Assembly (NCBI GenBank): GCA_003665935.1
Contig: QPLR01000002.1
Coordinates: forward strand, 124,001 to 188,000
Direction of reading: 5' to 3'
DNA length: 64,000 nt
Source of the DNA: Halobellus sp. Atlit-31R
Lineage (GTDB): Archaea > Halobacteriota > Halobacteria > Halobacteriales > Haloferacaceae
Shown here: positions 49,189 to 57,872 of the stretch, in pieces
Layout of the letters: the number at the start of each line of letters is the position of its first letter
Numbering within the stretch: the stretch's first letter is position 1
Made by a program: the position numbers and the translations under genes
Notes under the pieces: model-generated
The model's database searches: none
Seen by the model: only the letters and a program-made list of their open reading frames with translations
What the model was told of the DNA's origin: nothing

Positions 49189-50606
49189 TGAACTACGATC
49201 AGGCACGCTACGGCGACGACGAACGGTACGAACCGCTGCTCTCGGAGAAAGACACGACGCGCGTCGACGTCGACGAGCACTCGCCGCTGCCCGACGATCT
49301 GACGCGGGACAGCCTCGAACTGCCGAGCCTCTCGGAGCCCGAACTGGCTCGCCACTACACGCGGCTCTCCCAGATGAACTGGAGCGTCGAGAGCGGGCCG
49401 TACCCCCTCGGCTCGTGTACGATGAAGTACAACCCGTCCGTCACCGAGGACGTCGCGGCCGATCCCAACGGCGCCGTCCACCCCGACAGATCCGAATCGA
49501 GCCTGCAGGGGACGCTCGAAGTGCTCTACGGCCTGCAGGACTACCTCGCGCGGATCGGCGGGATGGACGCCGTGACGCTGCAGCCGCCGGCGGGCGCGGC
49601 CGGGGAGTTCACCGGGATCCTCGTCACGAAGGCGTACCACGAGTCCCGCGGCGACGACCGCTCGGAAGTCATCGTCCCCGCGTCGGCCCACGGGACGAAC
49701 TTCGCGAGCGCCGCGATGGCGGGCTACGAGGTCGTCGAACTCCCGTCGGGCGAGGACGGCCGCGTGGACCTCGACGCGCTGCGGGCGGCCGTCTCCGAGG
49801 AGACGGCGGCGCTGATGCTGACGAACCCCAACACCGTCGGGCTCTTCGAGCGGGACATCGTCGAGATCGCCGACATCGTCCACGAGGCCGGCGGGCTGCT
49901 CTACTACGACGGCGCGAACCTCAACGCGCTGCTCGGCCGGGCTCGCCCCGGCGATATGGGCTTCGACGTGATGCACTACAACGTCCACAAGACGTTCGCG
50001 ACCCCTCACGGCGGCGGCGGTCCCGGCGCGGGCCCGGTCGGCGTCGTCGAGGACCTCGTCGAGTTCCTGCCGAGCCCTCGCGTCTGTGAGCGCGACGGCC
50101 GGTACGAGCTCTGTGAGCCCGACCGGACGATCGGCAAGGTGCACGGCTACCAGGGCAACTGGCTCGTGCTCGTGAAGGCTTACGCCTACATCGCCAGACT
50201 CGGCGACGCGGGGCTGGAAGACGCCTCCGCGAAGGCGGTCCTGAACGCGAACTACCTCGCCGAGCAGCTCGACTACGAGATCCCGTACGGCCCCTTCCAC
50301 CACGAGTTCGCCGCGACGGCGGGCGATCGGGACGCCGCGGACGTCGCAAAGCGGATGCTCGACTACGGCGTCCACCCGCCGACGACGAAGTGGCCGGAGT
50401 TCGTCCCAGAGGCGATGCTCACCGAGCCGACCGAGGCCGAGAGCCGCGACTCGCTGGACGATCTCGCGGCCGCGTTCAACGCTGCAATGGCTGATTCGCT
50501 CGACGAACTCGAGAACGCACCGTCGAAGACGACGGCGCGACGGATCGACCAGGCCGACGCCGCGCGACACCCGCGGCTCTCCTGGCAGGCACTGGACGAG
50601 GAGTAG
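49188..50606 (+). CDS. gcvPB: Glycine dehydrogenase (decarboxylating) subunit 2
   Basis: PLP-binding half of the split P protein, 472 residues. GPYPLGSCTMKYNP, LQPPAGAAGEFTGI, PASAHGTNFASAAMAGY and the PLP-lysine motif HYNVHKTFATPHGGGGPGAGP with Lys 268 are present. The last gene of the operon; the transcript converges on the small zinc-ribbon gene. Confidence 0.96.
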   Translation: MNYDQARYGDDERYEPLLSEKDTTRVDVDEHSPLPDDLTRDSLELPSLSEPELARHYTRLSQMNWSVESGPYPLGSCTMKYNPSVTEDVAADPNGAVHPDRSESSLQGTLEVLYGLQDYLARIGGMDAVTLQPPAGAAGEFTGILVTKAYHESRGDDRSEVIVPASAHGTNFASAAMAGYEVVELPSGEDGRVDLDALRAAVSEETAALMLTNPNTVGLFERDIVEIADIVHEAGGLLYYDGANLNALLGRARPGDMGFDVMHYNVHKTFATPHGGGGPGAGPVGVVEDLVEFLPSPRVCERDGRYELCEPDRTIGKVHGYQGNWLVLVKAYAYIARLGDAGLEDASAKAVLNANYLAEQLDYEIPYGPFHHEFAATAGDRDAADVAKRMLDYGVHPPTTKWPEFVPEAMLTEPTEAESRDSLDDLAAAFNAAMADSLDELENAPSKTTARRIDQADAARHPRLSWQALDEE

Positions 50607-50628
50607 CGCCGCACGCCGCGTTCGTCGA

Positions 50629-50790
50629 TTACGCTTTTGCCGTGCTGATCCCGTCGATCTCGATGAAGCCGTAGCCGCACTCGCCGCAGCGCCACTTCGT
50701 CTTCGTCCCGAGGTGTACCTCCATCGACGCCGTCTTCCAGAACTCCGTGTTGCCGCACTCGGGACACTCGTACTCGCGTTCGAGACTCAT
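50629..50790 (-). CDS. Small zinc-ribbon protein
   Basis: 53 residues with two CxxC knuckles: ECPECGNTEFWKT near residue 8-14 and WRCGECGYGFIEID near 33-40. This is the CPxCG-type small zinc protein that is abundant in haloarchaea. The role is unknown; relatives are implicated in nucleic-acid contact or regulation. Convergent with gcvPB. Confidence 0.75.
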   Translation of the reverse strand: MSLEREYECPECGNTEFWKTASMEVHLGTKTKWRCGECGYGFIEIDGISTAKA

Positions 50791-51001
50791 ACCGTGCTCT
50801 GTGGTCGGATCGGTGTTGAAGATACTGATTCGGTCGACGCTCGCGCCGCGGATAAACTGATGAGCGCGATACGAAGTTCGGTCGGGTGCGCGATACGGAG
50901 TTCGTCTGCGCAGCCGAGGTCGGCAATCCCACCGCATACGTGGAGACTCGATCCGGCACTCTCGACCGCCGACCCGGTCTCCGGTCTCGCGCGGCGCTAC
51001 G

Positions 51002-51021
51002 CTTTTTATCAACTGTGTTGA
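51002..51021 (+). promoter_or_regulatory. SDR gene promoter with operator-like palindrome
   Basis: CTTTTTATC (51002-51010) is at leaderless distance from the ATG at 51031. A perfect inverted repeat, TCAAC (51009-51013) TGT GTTGA (51017-51021), starts on the TATA end and reaches the expected initiation region. It is a good repressor-site candidate. Confidence 0.5.
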
Positions 51022-51030
51022 CGTTTCGGT

Positions 51031-51795
51031 ATGGGCTCGTTCACAGACGCGGTCGCGGTCGTCACGGGCGGCGGATCGGGGATCGGACAGACGACTGCGG
51101 TCGAGTTCGCGGACCGCGGCGCGAGCGTCGTCGTCGCCGACGTCGACGTAGAAGGCGGTGCGGAGACGGTCGAACAGATCCGAGACGACGGTGGTGACGC
51201 GGAGTTCGTCGAGACCGACGTGACGGACGTCGACGCGACGGCGGCGATGGTCGACGTCGCCGTCGACACTTACGGGCGGCTCGATTACGCGTTCAACAAC
51301 GCCGGGATCGGCGGGCCGAGCGCGGCGGTCTCCGACCACGACCCCGACGAGTGGCAGCAGGTCGTCGACGTCAACCTCGTCGGCGTGTTCAACTGTATGA
51401 AACACGAGATCGACCAGATGAAAGCGCAGGACTCCGGCGGCGTCGTGGTGAACAACTCCTCGATCCTGGGGCACGTCGGGTTCACGAACTCCTCGGGGTA
51501 CGTCGCCTCGAAACACGGGCTGCTCGGCCTGACGAAGACGGCCGCGCTGGAGAACGGCGAGACCGGAGTGCGCGTCAACGCCGTCTGTCCCGGCTTCATC
51601 GAGACGCCGCTCTTGGAAGAGGCGGGACTGACCACGGATCCCGACGCGCGCGAGAAGATCGAGAAGCTCCATCCGATGAACCGCCTCGGCACGCCGCAGG
51701 AGGTCGCGGACGCCGTCTGCTGGCTCTGCGACGACGAGGCGTCGTTCGTCACCGGCGAGGCACTCGGCGTCGACGGCGGCTACCTGGCGCGGTAG
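51031..51795 (+). CDS. Short-chain dehydrogenase/reductase
   Basis: 254 residues, classical SDR. The cofactor motif TGGGSGIG is at residues 12-19, NNAG in AFNNAGIGG near 90, a Ser in NNSSILG, and YVASKHG as the YxxxK catalytic pair. The end GEALGVDGGYLAR is typical. Ala-Asp after the second strand (VVADVD) favours NAD over NADP. The substrate is not evident. Confidence 0.92.
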   Translation: MGSFTDAVAVVTGGGSGIGQTTAVEFADRGASVVVADVDVEGGAETVEQIRDDGGDAEFVETDVTDVDATAAMVDVAVDTYGRLDYAFNNAGIGGPSAAVSDHDPDEWQQVVDVNLVGVFNCMKHEIDQMKAQDSGGVVVNNSSILGHVGFTNSSGYVASKHGLLGLTKTAALENGETGVRVNAVCPGFIETPLLEEAGLTTDPDAREKIEKLHPMNRLGTPQEVADAVCWLCDDEASFVTGEALGVDGGYLAR

Positions 51796-51831
51796 TGGGT
51801 TCGCGGCCGACTCCTTCGTCCGCGGCGGCGG

Positions 51832-52299
51832 TCAGTCGCTCCACTGCTCTTCGACCGGTTGGGGACTCTCCTCGCCGAGCGCGACCGCCTTGAGCGTCTC
51901 CGCTCGGTCGGTCGCGATTTCGAGATCCGGGACGGGAACGGGATCCCCGTCCTCGTCGATCGCGACGTAGACGAAGTGCGATTCGGTGGTGAGTTTGCAC
52001 TCGCCCGAGAGCGGGTCCTCGCTGAACACGCGGAGGTGGATGTTGACGCTCGTCGATCCGGCCTCGTAGGCGTACGCCTCGATGAGCGCGGCGTTGCCAC
52101 GCGGAATCGGCTCGTGGAAGTCGACGCTTTCCATGTGGGCGGTGACGCAGGTCCGGCCGGCGAAGCGCATCGCCGACATCGCGCCGACCTCGTCCATCCA
52201 CTTGACCACGTTGCCGCCGTGAGCGATCTCGTGGTTGTTGGTGTTGCTCGGCTGGACCAGAATGCGGTTCTCGATGTAGGTGTCTTCGAGCGGAATCAT
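51832..52299 (-). CDS. Acyl-CoA thioesterase (YciA-like hotdog protein)
   Basis: 155 residues. The hotdog fold signature is NHEIAHGGNVVKWMDEVGAM with the catalytic Asp, followed by TAHMESVDFHEPIPRGN. Such enzymes hydrolyse acyl-CoA; chain specificity is unknown. Convergent with the SDR gene, 36 bases apart. Confidence 0.9.
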   Translation of the reverse strand: MIPLEDTYIENRILVQPSNTNNHEIAHGGNVVKWMDEVGAMSAMRFAGRTCVTAHMESVDFHEPIPRGNAALIEAYAYEAGSTSVNIHLRVFSEDPLSGECKLTTESHFVYVAIDEDGDPVPVPDLEIATDRAETLKAVALGEESPQPVEEQWSD

Positions 52300-52421
52300 A
52301 GCTCACCGTTTTCCGACGCGCGTAATCGGTCTGTCGTCTCGGCGCAGTCGCTCCAGTCCGCTCGACAGCGCCGCGACGGCGTGCCGGGACGCTTACGTTT
52401 CTCGGCCACCAGTGTGCGACT

Positions 52422-52967
52422 GTGGACAGGGACGGACTCGTCATCGGCATCGCGGCAGTGTTCGCGGGCACGACCGTACTACTGACGGTGCTCGCGTTCG
52501 TCTACCAGCCGTTCTTGCTGCTTTTGGCCGTCCCGTTCGGGATCGCCACGTACCTCCTGTGGTATCACGCGAGCGGTCGGCTCCGCGACCGGTTCCGGAA
52601 CGGGGTTCGAGGTGGTCCCGGACGGCAGCGGGCCACCGCCGCCTCGCGTGGCCCTCGCGACTTCGAGGGCTTCGGGCCGGGTCGCCGCGCCGCCGGGGCT
52701 GCAGAGGACCGGCGAGCGGGGCGCGGGCAACGCCGGGCGACCGACGGCCGTGGTCGCAGTCGGCGAACCGCCGGACCGCAGCGCAGCCCGAACGAGCCCA
52801 CCCGCGCCGAGGCGTACCGGACGCTCGGCCTCGACCCCGACGCCGACGAGGCGGACGTGCGCGCCGCCTACCGCGAGCGGGTGAAGTCGGCACACCCCGA
52901 CACCGACTCCGGCGACGAAGAGCAGTTCAAGCGCGTCAACCGCGCCTACGAGCGGCTCACGGACTGA
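52422..52967 (+). CDS. Membrane-anchored J-domain protein
   Basis: 181 residues. Two membrane helices (about 5-25 and 28-48) are followed by a long Arg/Gly-rich basic linker (about 55-125) and a C-terminal J domain with YRTLGLDPDADEADVRAAY and the HPD tripeptide at 158-160. It would recruit an Hsp70 partner to the membrane. The basic linker is unusual in an acidic haloarchaeal proteome. The start is GTG 52422. Its stop codon is inside repeat copy B. Confidence 0.85.
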   Translation: MDRDGLVIGIAAVFAGTTVLLTVLAFVYQPFLLLLAVPFGIATYLLWYHASGRLRDRFRNGVRGGPGRQRATAASRGPRDFEGFGPGRRAAGAAEDRRAGRGQRRATDGRGRSRRTAGPQRSPNEPTRAEAYRTLGLDPDADEADVRAAYRERVKSAHPDTDSGDEEQFKRVNRAYERLTD

Positions 52968-53047
52968 TAGGGATTATCGTAACTGTTCTGAGATGCTCGC
53001 CGTACCGTCCGGCGAGAAACCTATGCGGACTTACGATACTCTCTATG
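52963..53047 (+). repeat. Dispersed 85-bp structured intergenic repeat, copy B
   Basis: Ungapped match to 4696-4780. It begins at the same point relative to a stop codon. CGCCG (52998-53002) can pair with CGGCG (53010-53014) and CGTAA (52978-52982) with TTACG (53031-53035). Substitutions in the loops and linkers leave these arms nearly unchanged, which supports a conserved fold. Confidence 0.6.
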
Positions 53048-53170
53048 CGCATCGACAACGCCGACGCGTCGCTCTCCCCGCGGAACCGGACCGCGAAGTC
53101 GATGCCCACCGACCGCTACGCCCCGTTCGGTACCGCTACTGTGACACGAGAACTCACACCACGAAAAGGG

Positions 53171-53179
53171 TTTTAGCGG
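53171..53179 (+). promoter_or_regulatory. TATA box of GTPBP1-like gene
   Basis: TTTTAGCGG, about 28 bases before the ATG at 53200. Confidence 0.45.
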
Positions 53180-53199
53180 ATCGTTCCCTACGCGCGGCT

Positions 53200-54828
53200 A
53201 TGAGCGCTGATCGGGCCGTTCTGGAGTCGGCCCTCGAGCGCGGCGAGGAGGAGGGCGGCAGCGTCGAGTTCAAAGAGCGACTCTCTCGGGAGTTGCACCT
53301 CGCCGACGGACGGCTGGAGAGCCTGGCGGCGCAACTGCGACACCGGGTGCTCTCCGGCGACGGCACGGCGACGTACGTCGTCGGCGTCACCGACGACGGC
53401 GGCATCGCCGGCATCTCGCCCGACGCCTTCTCAGAATCGATGGACGTCCTCTCGATGCTCGCCGAGGAGGCGGGCGCTCACATCGAAGACGTCGAGACGT
53501 GGGGGGTCGGCGACGACGGCGAGCGCGGTCTCGTCGGCGTCGCGACCGTCCAGGAGGGTGCGATGCTCGACGTCGACGACGACCACATCGTCGTCGGCAC
53601 GGCGGGCCACGTCGACCACGGGAAGTCGACGCTCGTCGGCTCGCTCGTCACGGGGATGGCCGACGACGGGCAGGGCCAGACCCGCGGGTTTCTGGACGTT
53701 CAACCGCACGAGGTCGAGCGCGGACTCTCGGCCGACCTCTCGTACGCCGTCTACGGCTTCACCGACGACGGCGCGGTGCATATGGACAACCCCCATCGGA
53801 AGTCCGACCGCGCGCGGATCGTCGAAGAGTCCGATCGGCTCGTCTCCTTCGTCGACACCGTCGGCCACGAGCCGTGGCTCCGGACGACTATCCGCGGACT
53901 CGTCGGCCAGCGGCTCGACTACGGGCTGCTCGTCGTCGCCGCCGACGACGGCCCGACGAAGACGACGCGGGAGCATCTCGGCATCCTGCTGGCGATGGAG
54001 CTGCCGACGATCGTCGCGATCACCAAAGCGGACGCCGTCTCCGTCGAGCGTCTCGAAGACGTCGAGTGCGAGGTCGAACGGCTGCTCCGCGACGTCGGTC
54101 GGACACCGCTCGGCGTCGACCGCCACGGCGTCGAGGCCGCCGTCGAGGAACTGAGCGACTCGGTGGTCCCGATCCTGCGGACGAGCGCAGTCACGATGGA
54201 CGGTCTCGACGACCTCGACGCGATGTTCGAGCGACTCCCGAAGGCGACGACCGAGTCGCGGGGCGACTTCCGGATGTACGTCGACCGGACCTACTCGGTG
54301 ACCGGGGTCGGCGCGGTCGCCTCGGGCACGGTCAACTCGGGCAGCGTCGAGGTGGGCGACGAACTGCTGCTCGGACCGATGCCGGACGGCTCGTTCCGCG
54401 AGGTGGAGGTCCGCTCGATCGAGATGCACCACCACCGCGTCGACCGGGCGAAGGCGGGCCGCATCGTCGGCATCGCGCTCAAGGGCGTCCGCGAGCCGGA
54501 GATCGAGCGCGGGATGACGCTGCTCCCCGGCGACGCCGACCCGCCGGCGGTCCGCTCGTTCGAGGCCGAGGTGATGGTGTTGAACCACCCGACGCGGATC
54601 CGCGAGGGCTACGAGCCCGTCGTCCACCTGGAGACGGTGAGCGAGGCGGTCGTGTTCCGGCCGGAGGGCGGACAGCTCCTGCCGGGCGATACGGGGAGGG
54701 CGACAGTCGAGTTCAAGTTCCGGCCGTATCTCGTCGAGGAGGGCCAGCGGTTCGTCTTCCGCGAGGGCCAATCGAAGGGCGTCGGGACCGTCGTCGACGT
54801 CGACGTCGACGTCGACGTCGACGAGTAG
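53200..54828 (+). CDS. GTPBP1-like translational GTPase
   Basis: 542 residues. The N-terminal 130 residues are specific to the family (SVEFKERLSRELHLADGRLE). The GTPase has G1 GTAGHVDHGKSTL (P-loop about 136-143), G3 FVDTVGHEPWLRTT, G4 AITKAD, and then EF-Tu-like domains 2 and 3 (TVNSGSVEVGDELLLGP, VVFRPEGGQLLPGDTG). Related eukaryotic GTPBP1/2 act with ribosomes. The C-terminus is a short (Val-Asp) repeat encoded by GACGTC units. Start ATG 53200 fits the TATA box. Confidence 0.9.
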   Translation: MSADRAVLESALERGEEEGGSVEFKERLSRELHLADGRLESLAAQLRHRVLSGDGTATYVVGVTDDGGIAGISPDAFSESMDVLSMLAEEAGAHIEDVETWGVGDDGERGLVGVATVQEGAMLDVDDDHIVVGTAGHVDHGKSTLVGSLVTGMADDGQGQTRGFLDVQPHEVERGLSADLSYAVYGFTDDGAVHMDNPHRKSDRARIVEESDRLVSFVDTVGHEPWLRTTIRGLVGQRLDYGLLVVAADDGPTKTTREHLGILLAMELPTIVAITKADAVSVERLEDVECEVERLLRDVGRTPLGVDRHGVEAAVEELSDSVVPILRTSAVTMDGLDDLDAMFERLPKATTESRGDFRMYVDRTYSVTGVGAVASGTVNSGSVEVGDELLLGPMPDGSFREVEVRSIEMHHHRVDRAKAGRIVGIALKGVREPEIERGMTLLPGDADPPAVRSFEAEVMVLNHPTRIREGYEPVVHLETVSEAVVFRPEGGQLLPGDTGRATVEFKFRPYLVEEGQRFVFREGQSKGVGTVVDVDVDVDVDE

Positions 54829-54896
54829 GCGGGCAGGCAGGCCGCAGATGCCCGCCGCCCGCGACGTTGAAGTTCGCCGACGCCCCACGTACGCGT

Positions 54897-56210
54897 ATGG
54901 TTTCGCTTCCCGCGCTCGCGCTCGTCGGGCTCCTCGGCGGCGTACAGCTGCTCGAGACGATCCTCGACTACCTCAATCTCCAGTATGGCGCGGCGGCCGT
55001 CCGCGACGCCGTCGAGTGGGTCCGGACGGCGCTCGGCGTCGACGATCCAGAGGAGATGCTGGCGTACCAGCGCTCGAAGACGGTTCTCTCACAGCTGCAG
55101 TCGTGGCTCGGCGTCGTCGCCGTCCTCGCGGTCGTCGTCTCCGGGCTCTACGGCGACGTCACGACGGCGCTGGCCGACACCGGCCTCCCGAGCGTCGCCC
55201 AGGGCGTGCTGCTGCTCGCCGGGGCGGTCCTCGCCGGTCGCGTCCTGTCCGTCCCGTTCGACGCCTACGAGACGTTCGTCGTCGAAGAGCGGTTCGGGTT
55301 CAACAACCAGACGCCCGCGCTGTGGCTCCGGGACCTCGTGGTCGGGACAGTCGTCGCGCTCGTTCTCGGCGGGCTCGTCGGCGGCGCGATCCTCTTGGCC
55401 GTCGCGGCGCTGCCGACCGTCTGGCCCGTCGTCGGCTGGGGCTTGGTCGTCGGCTTCTCGCTTCTGTTTATGATTGTCTACCCGCGCGTGATCGCGCCGC
55501 TTTTCAACGACTTCGAGCCGATCGAGGACGGCGAGCTTCGGGACGCCGTCGAGAACGTCTTCGAACGCGCGGGCTTCGACTGCGAGCAGGTCTACGAGAT
55601 GGACGCGAGCCGGCGGTCGTCGCACTCGAACGCCTACTTCGTCGGCTTCGGGCGCGCAAAGCGAGTCGTTCTCTTCGACACGCTCGTCGAGCAGATGGAC
55701 CGCAAGGCGATCCAGGCGGTGCTGGCGCACGAACTCGCCCACTGGAAGAAAGCGCACATCTGGAAGCAGCTGGCCGCCTCGGCAGTGCAGATGGCCGTCG
55801 TCTTCGCGTTCCTCTGGTGGGTGACGACCTCCCAGTGGGTGTACACCGCGTTCGGGCTCCCGCAAGCGACGTACGCCGCGCTCGGGATCGGACTGCTGTA
55901 CGCCGGCCCCGTGCTCTCGCTGACCGCGCCGCTGACGAATCAGCTGTCGCTCTCGCACGAGCGCGAGGCCGACGACTTCGCCGCGGAGACGATGGGCGGG
56001 GCCGACGAGATGACGCGCGCGCTCCGCACACTCGCGGGCGAGAACTTGAGTAACCCCTTCCCGCATCCGGCGTACGCCGCGTTCCACCTCACGCATCCGC
56101 CGATCCCCGAGCGGATCCGGCGGCTCCGCGAGCGCTACGGGACCGAAAGCGAGGAGCCAGACCACGTCGCAGGCGACACAGACGCCGGAGTTCCGCCGTC
56201 GACGACGTAG
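54897..56210 (+). CDS. M48 family membrane metalloprotease (Ste24/CAAX protease-like)
   Basis: 437 residues with about seven membrane helices. The zinc motif HELAH (278-282) is in QAVLAHELAHWKKAHIW, and a downstream EREADDFA supplies the third ligand. VVEERFGFNNQTPALWLRD and SSHSNAYFVGFGRAKRVVLF are Ste24-like. It would process or degrade membrane or lipidated proteins. It lies 68 bases after the GTPase gene. Confidence 0.92.
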   Translation: MVSLPALALVGLLGGVQLLETILDYLNLQYGAAAVRDAVEWVRTALGVDDPEEMLAYQRSKTVLSQLQSWLGVVAVLAVVVSGLYGDVTTALADTGLPSVAQGVLLLAGAVLAGRVLSVPFDAYETFVVEERFGFNNQTPALWLRDLVVGTVVALVLGGLVGGAILLAVAALPTVWPVVGWGLVVGFSLLFMIVYPRVIAPLFNDFEPIEDGELRDAVENVFERAGFDCEQVYEMDASRRSSHSNAYFVGFGRAKRVVLFDTLVEQMDRKAIQAVLAHELAHWKKAHIWKQLAASAVQMAVVFAFLWWVTTSQWVYTAFGLPQATYAALGIGLLYAGPVLSLTAPLTNQLSLSHEREADDFAAETMGGADEMTRALRTLAGENLSNPFPHPAYAAFHLTHPPIPERIRRLRERYGTESEEPDHVAGDTDAGVPPSTT

Positions 56211-56229
56211 CCGGCGAACGGTCTCGATT

Positions 56230-56724
56230 CTACAGGTCTTCCGCGCGCACGTAACCACCGTCGCGTTCGGCAGCTAGATCCAACAGCACGGCCCACTCGA
56301 GGATCCGCTCGACGCGCTCGCGCCAGACGTCGCGCCAGTCCTCGGCCGCGCGGTGGGTCTCCCAGACGGGGACGCGGTCCTCGAACTCATCGAAGACTGT
56401 CTCGACAGACCGGGGGGCGTCCGTATCGAGCGCCGCGAGCACTTCGCGCGCGCCGTAGACGCGTCCGCGGAACGCTGCTCTGAGATGCTCGGGCGTCGGC
56501 TCGGTCGACTCGCGGACGAATCCCGAGGGCGTCTCCGAAGCCAGTTCGAGCGCGCGGAGGAACGTGAGCCACGTGCGCGCGATGTCCCGAGAGGGGAAGT
56601 CGAGGCGGCGCATCAGGCGCGCACAGCAGTCGTCCTCGGAGCCGGGGACGAGCGGGACGGCCCGCTGGGCGTCCGCGACGACGTCGATCGTTTCGGGTGG
56701 GTCCGGCAGGAGTTTGAATCTCAT
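56230..56724 (-). CDS. Conserved haloarchaeal protein
   Basis: 164 residues, soluble, mostly helical, with LPDPPETIDVVADAQRAVPL at the N-terminus and FPSRDIARTWLTFLRALELA in the middle; no membrane segment or metal site. I do not recognise a family name. It is directly downstream (20 bases) of mch on the same strand and may be co-transcribed. Confidence 0.65.
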   Translation of the reverse strand: MRFKLLPDPPETIDVVADAQRAVPLVPGSEDDCCARLMRRLDFPSRDIARTWLTFLRALELASETPSGFVRESTEPTPEHLRAAFRGRVYGAREVLAALDTDAPRSVETVFDEFEDRVPVWETHRAAEDWRDVWRERVERILEWAVLLDLAAERDGGYVRAEDL

Positions 56725-56744
56725 ACTCGTCTCGGGTTACGCGA

Positions 56745-57689
56745 TCACGTCCGGTACTCGAACGACTCCGCGAGCAGTTCCTCGTCGGTCTCGCCGAGGA
56801 CGTGCGTCGGGCCGTTGACGACGTCGATCGTCACCTTCGCGGGCGCGAAGACCGTCTCCGGCACGTCGTAGAAGTCCCAGTCGGCGGCCGCGAAGATCTC
56901 CTCGAACGGCGTGCCGTACTCCTCGCGCGCGCTGGAGGGGACGCGGTCGAACTCGTCGAAGTCCTCGGCGACGGTGAGGTACACTTCGCCGCCGTACGCC
57001 AGCGCGTCGTTCGTCCGCGCCATCGCGACGCTCTCGTCGTAGCTGACCGGCGCGAGCGGCGCCGACCCGAACGCCGACTGGACGTTGCGGACGTCGTAGC
57101 CGAGTTCGAAGAGGCGGAAGATCGCCAGCTCCGCCGCGCGCGCGGCCCCGGTGACGCTGCCGACGGTCGAGCCGGTCGCGTAGGTGGGCAAGAAGACGCC
57201 GCTCGGTTCGACGCCGGCGGTGTCGGCGACGTGCTCGGCGACGCGGTCGCCCGGGAGGTCGATGCTCTCGACTGAGAGGACGGTCAGATCGAACTCGTCG
57301 AAGTAGTCCAGGGCGTGGAACTCGTCTTCCTCGGCGACGAGCGCCCGCGCCGGCCCCGCGCCGAGGCCGTCGAACGGCGGATCCTCGAACGTGAGCTCCC
57401 AGCCGGCCTTCTGCGAGCAGAGCAGCGAGAGCGCCGGGTGGTCGGTCTGGAGCTCGACGTACGGCGTCGTCGCGCCCGCGACCTCGCCCATCCGCGTCTG
57501 GACGGTCGAGAGCCCGGCGGTCTGGATCTCCGCGAGCAGCATTCCGGCTTCGACGCCCGCCTGTGCATCGACGCCGAAGTCCAGCACGGTCGCGCCCGAC
57601 TCCAGTTCGTGCGGTACGACGCGGAGTTCCTCCGCGAAGTCGATGGCCTCGTCGACGAGTTCGATGGCCATCCGATTGATAGAATCCAT
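56745..57689 (-). CDS. mch: Methenyltetrahydromethanopterin cyclohydrolase
   Basis: Interconverts methenyl- and formyl-carriers in C1 metabolism. In haloarchaea it works with folate-type carriers. 314 residues, normal size: INRMAIELVDEAIDFAEEL, DFGVDAQAGVEAGMLLAEI, YATGSTVGSVTGAARAAELA, SAFGSAPLAPVSYDE. ACTTTACG on this strand, about 25 bases before the ATG, fits a TATA box. Together with the gcv operon 6 kb away it provides a C1 route from glycine. Confidence 0.95.
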   Translation of the reverse strand: MDSINRMAIELVDEAIDFAEELRVVPHELESGATVLDFGVDAQAGVEAGMLLAEIQTAGLSTVQTRMGEVAGATTPYVELQTDHPALSLLCSQKAGWELTFEDPPFDGLGAGPARALVAEEDEFHALDYFDEFDLTVLSVESIDLPGDRVAEHVADTAGVEPSGVFLPTYATGSTVGSVTGAARAAELAIFRLFELGYDVRNVQSAFGSAPLAPVSYDESVAMARTNDALAYGGEVYLTVAEDFDEFDRVPSSAREEYGTPFEEIFAAADWDFYDVPETVFAPAKVTIDVVNGPTHVLGETDEELLAESFEYRT

Positions 57690-57828
57690 ATCTCGGGGTT
57701 GGGCGGCGCGGCGTAAAGTCGTTGGTAGTTCTGCGGTCTCGTTCGCTAGATCACTGTGGTAGTGGTTCCCACGCAATTCGGGGCGTAGGAGGCCCCTCGT
57801 GGCTGCTCAGCGTCAGACGACTACACAA

Positions 57829-57837
57829 AGTATTTAC
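57829..57837 (+). promoter_or_regulatory. S-layer gene TATA box
   Basis: AGTATTTAC, A/T-rich within GC-rich flanks. It predicts transcription starting near 57855-57862 and a leader of about 120 bases before the S-layer ATG, long for a haloarchaeon. Confidence 0.6.
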
Positions 57838-57872
57838 CGGACGTGATGCTTGTTTGGTCCGTACCCCTACCA

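Noticed and set aside
47833-49206. 457-codon frame antisense to gcvPA
   Set aside because: Shadow of the gcvPA gene, with Arg/Asp-rich composition and no domain.
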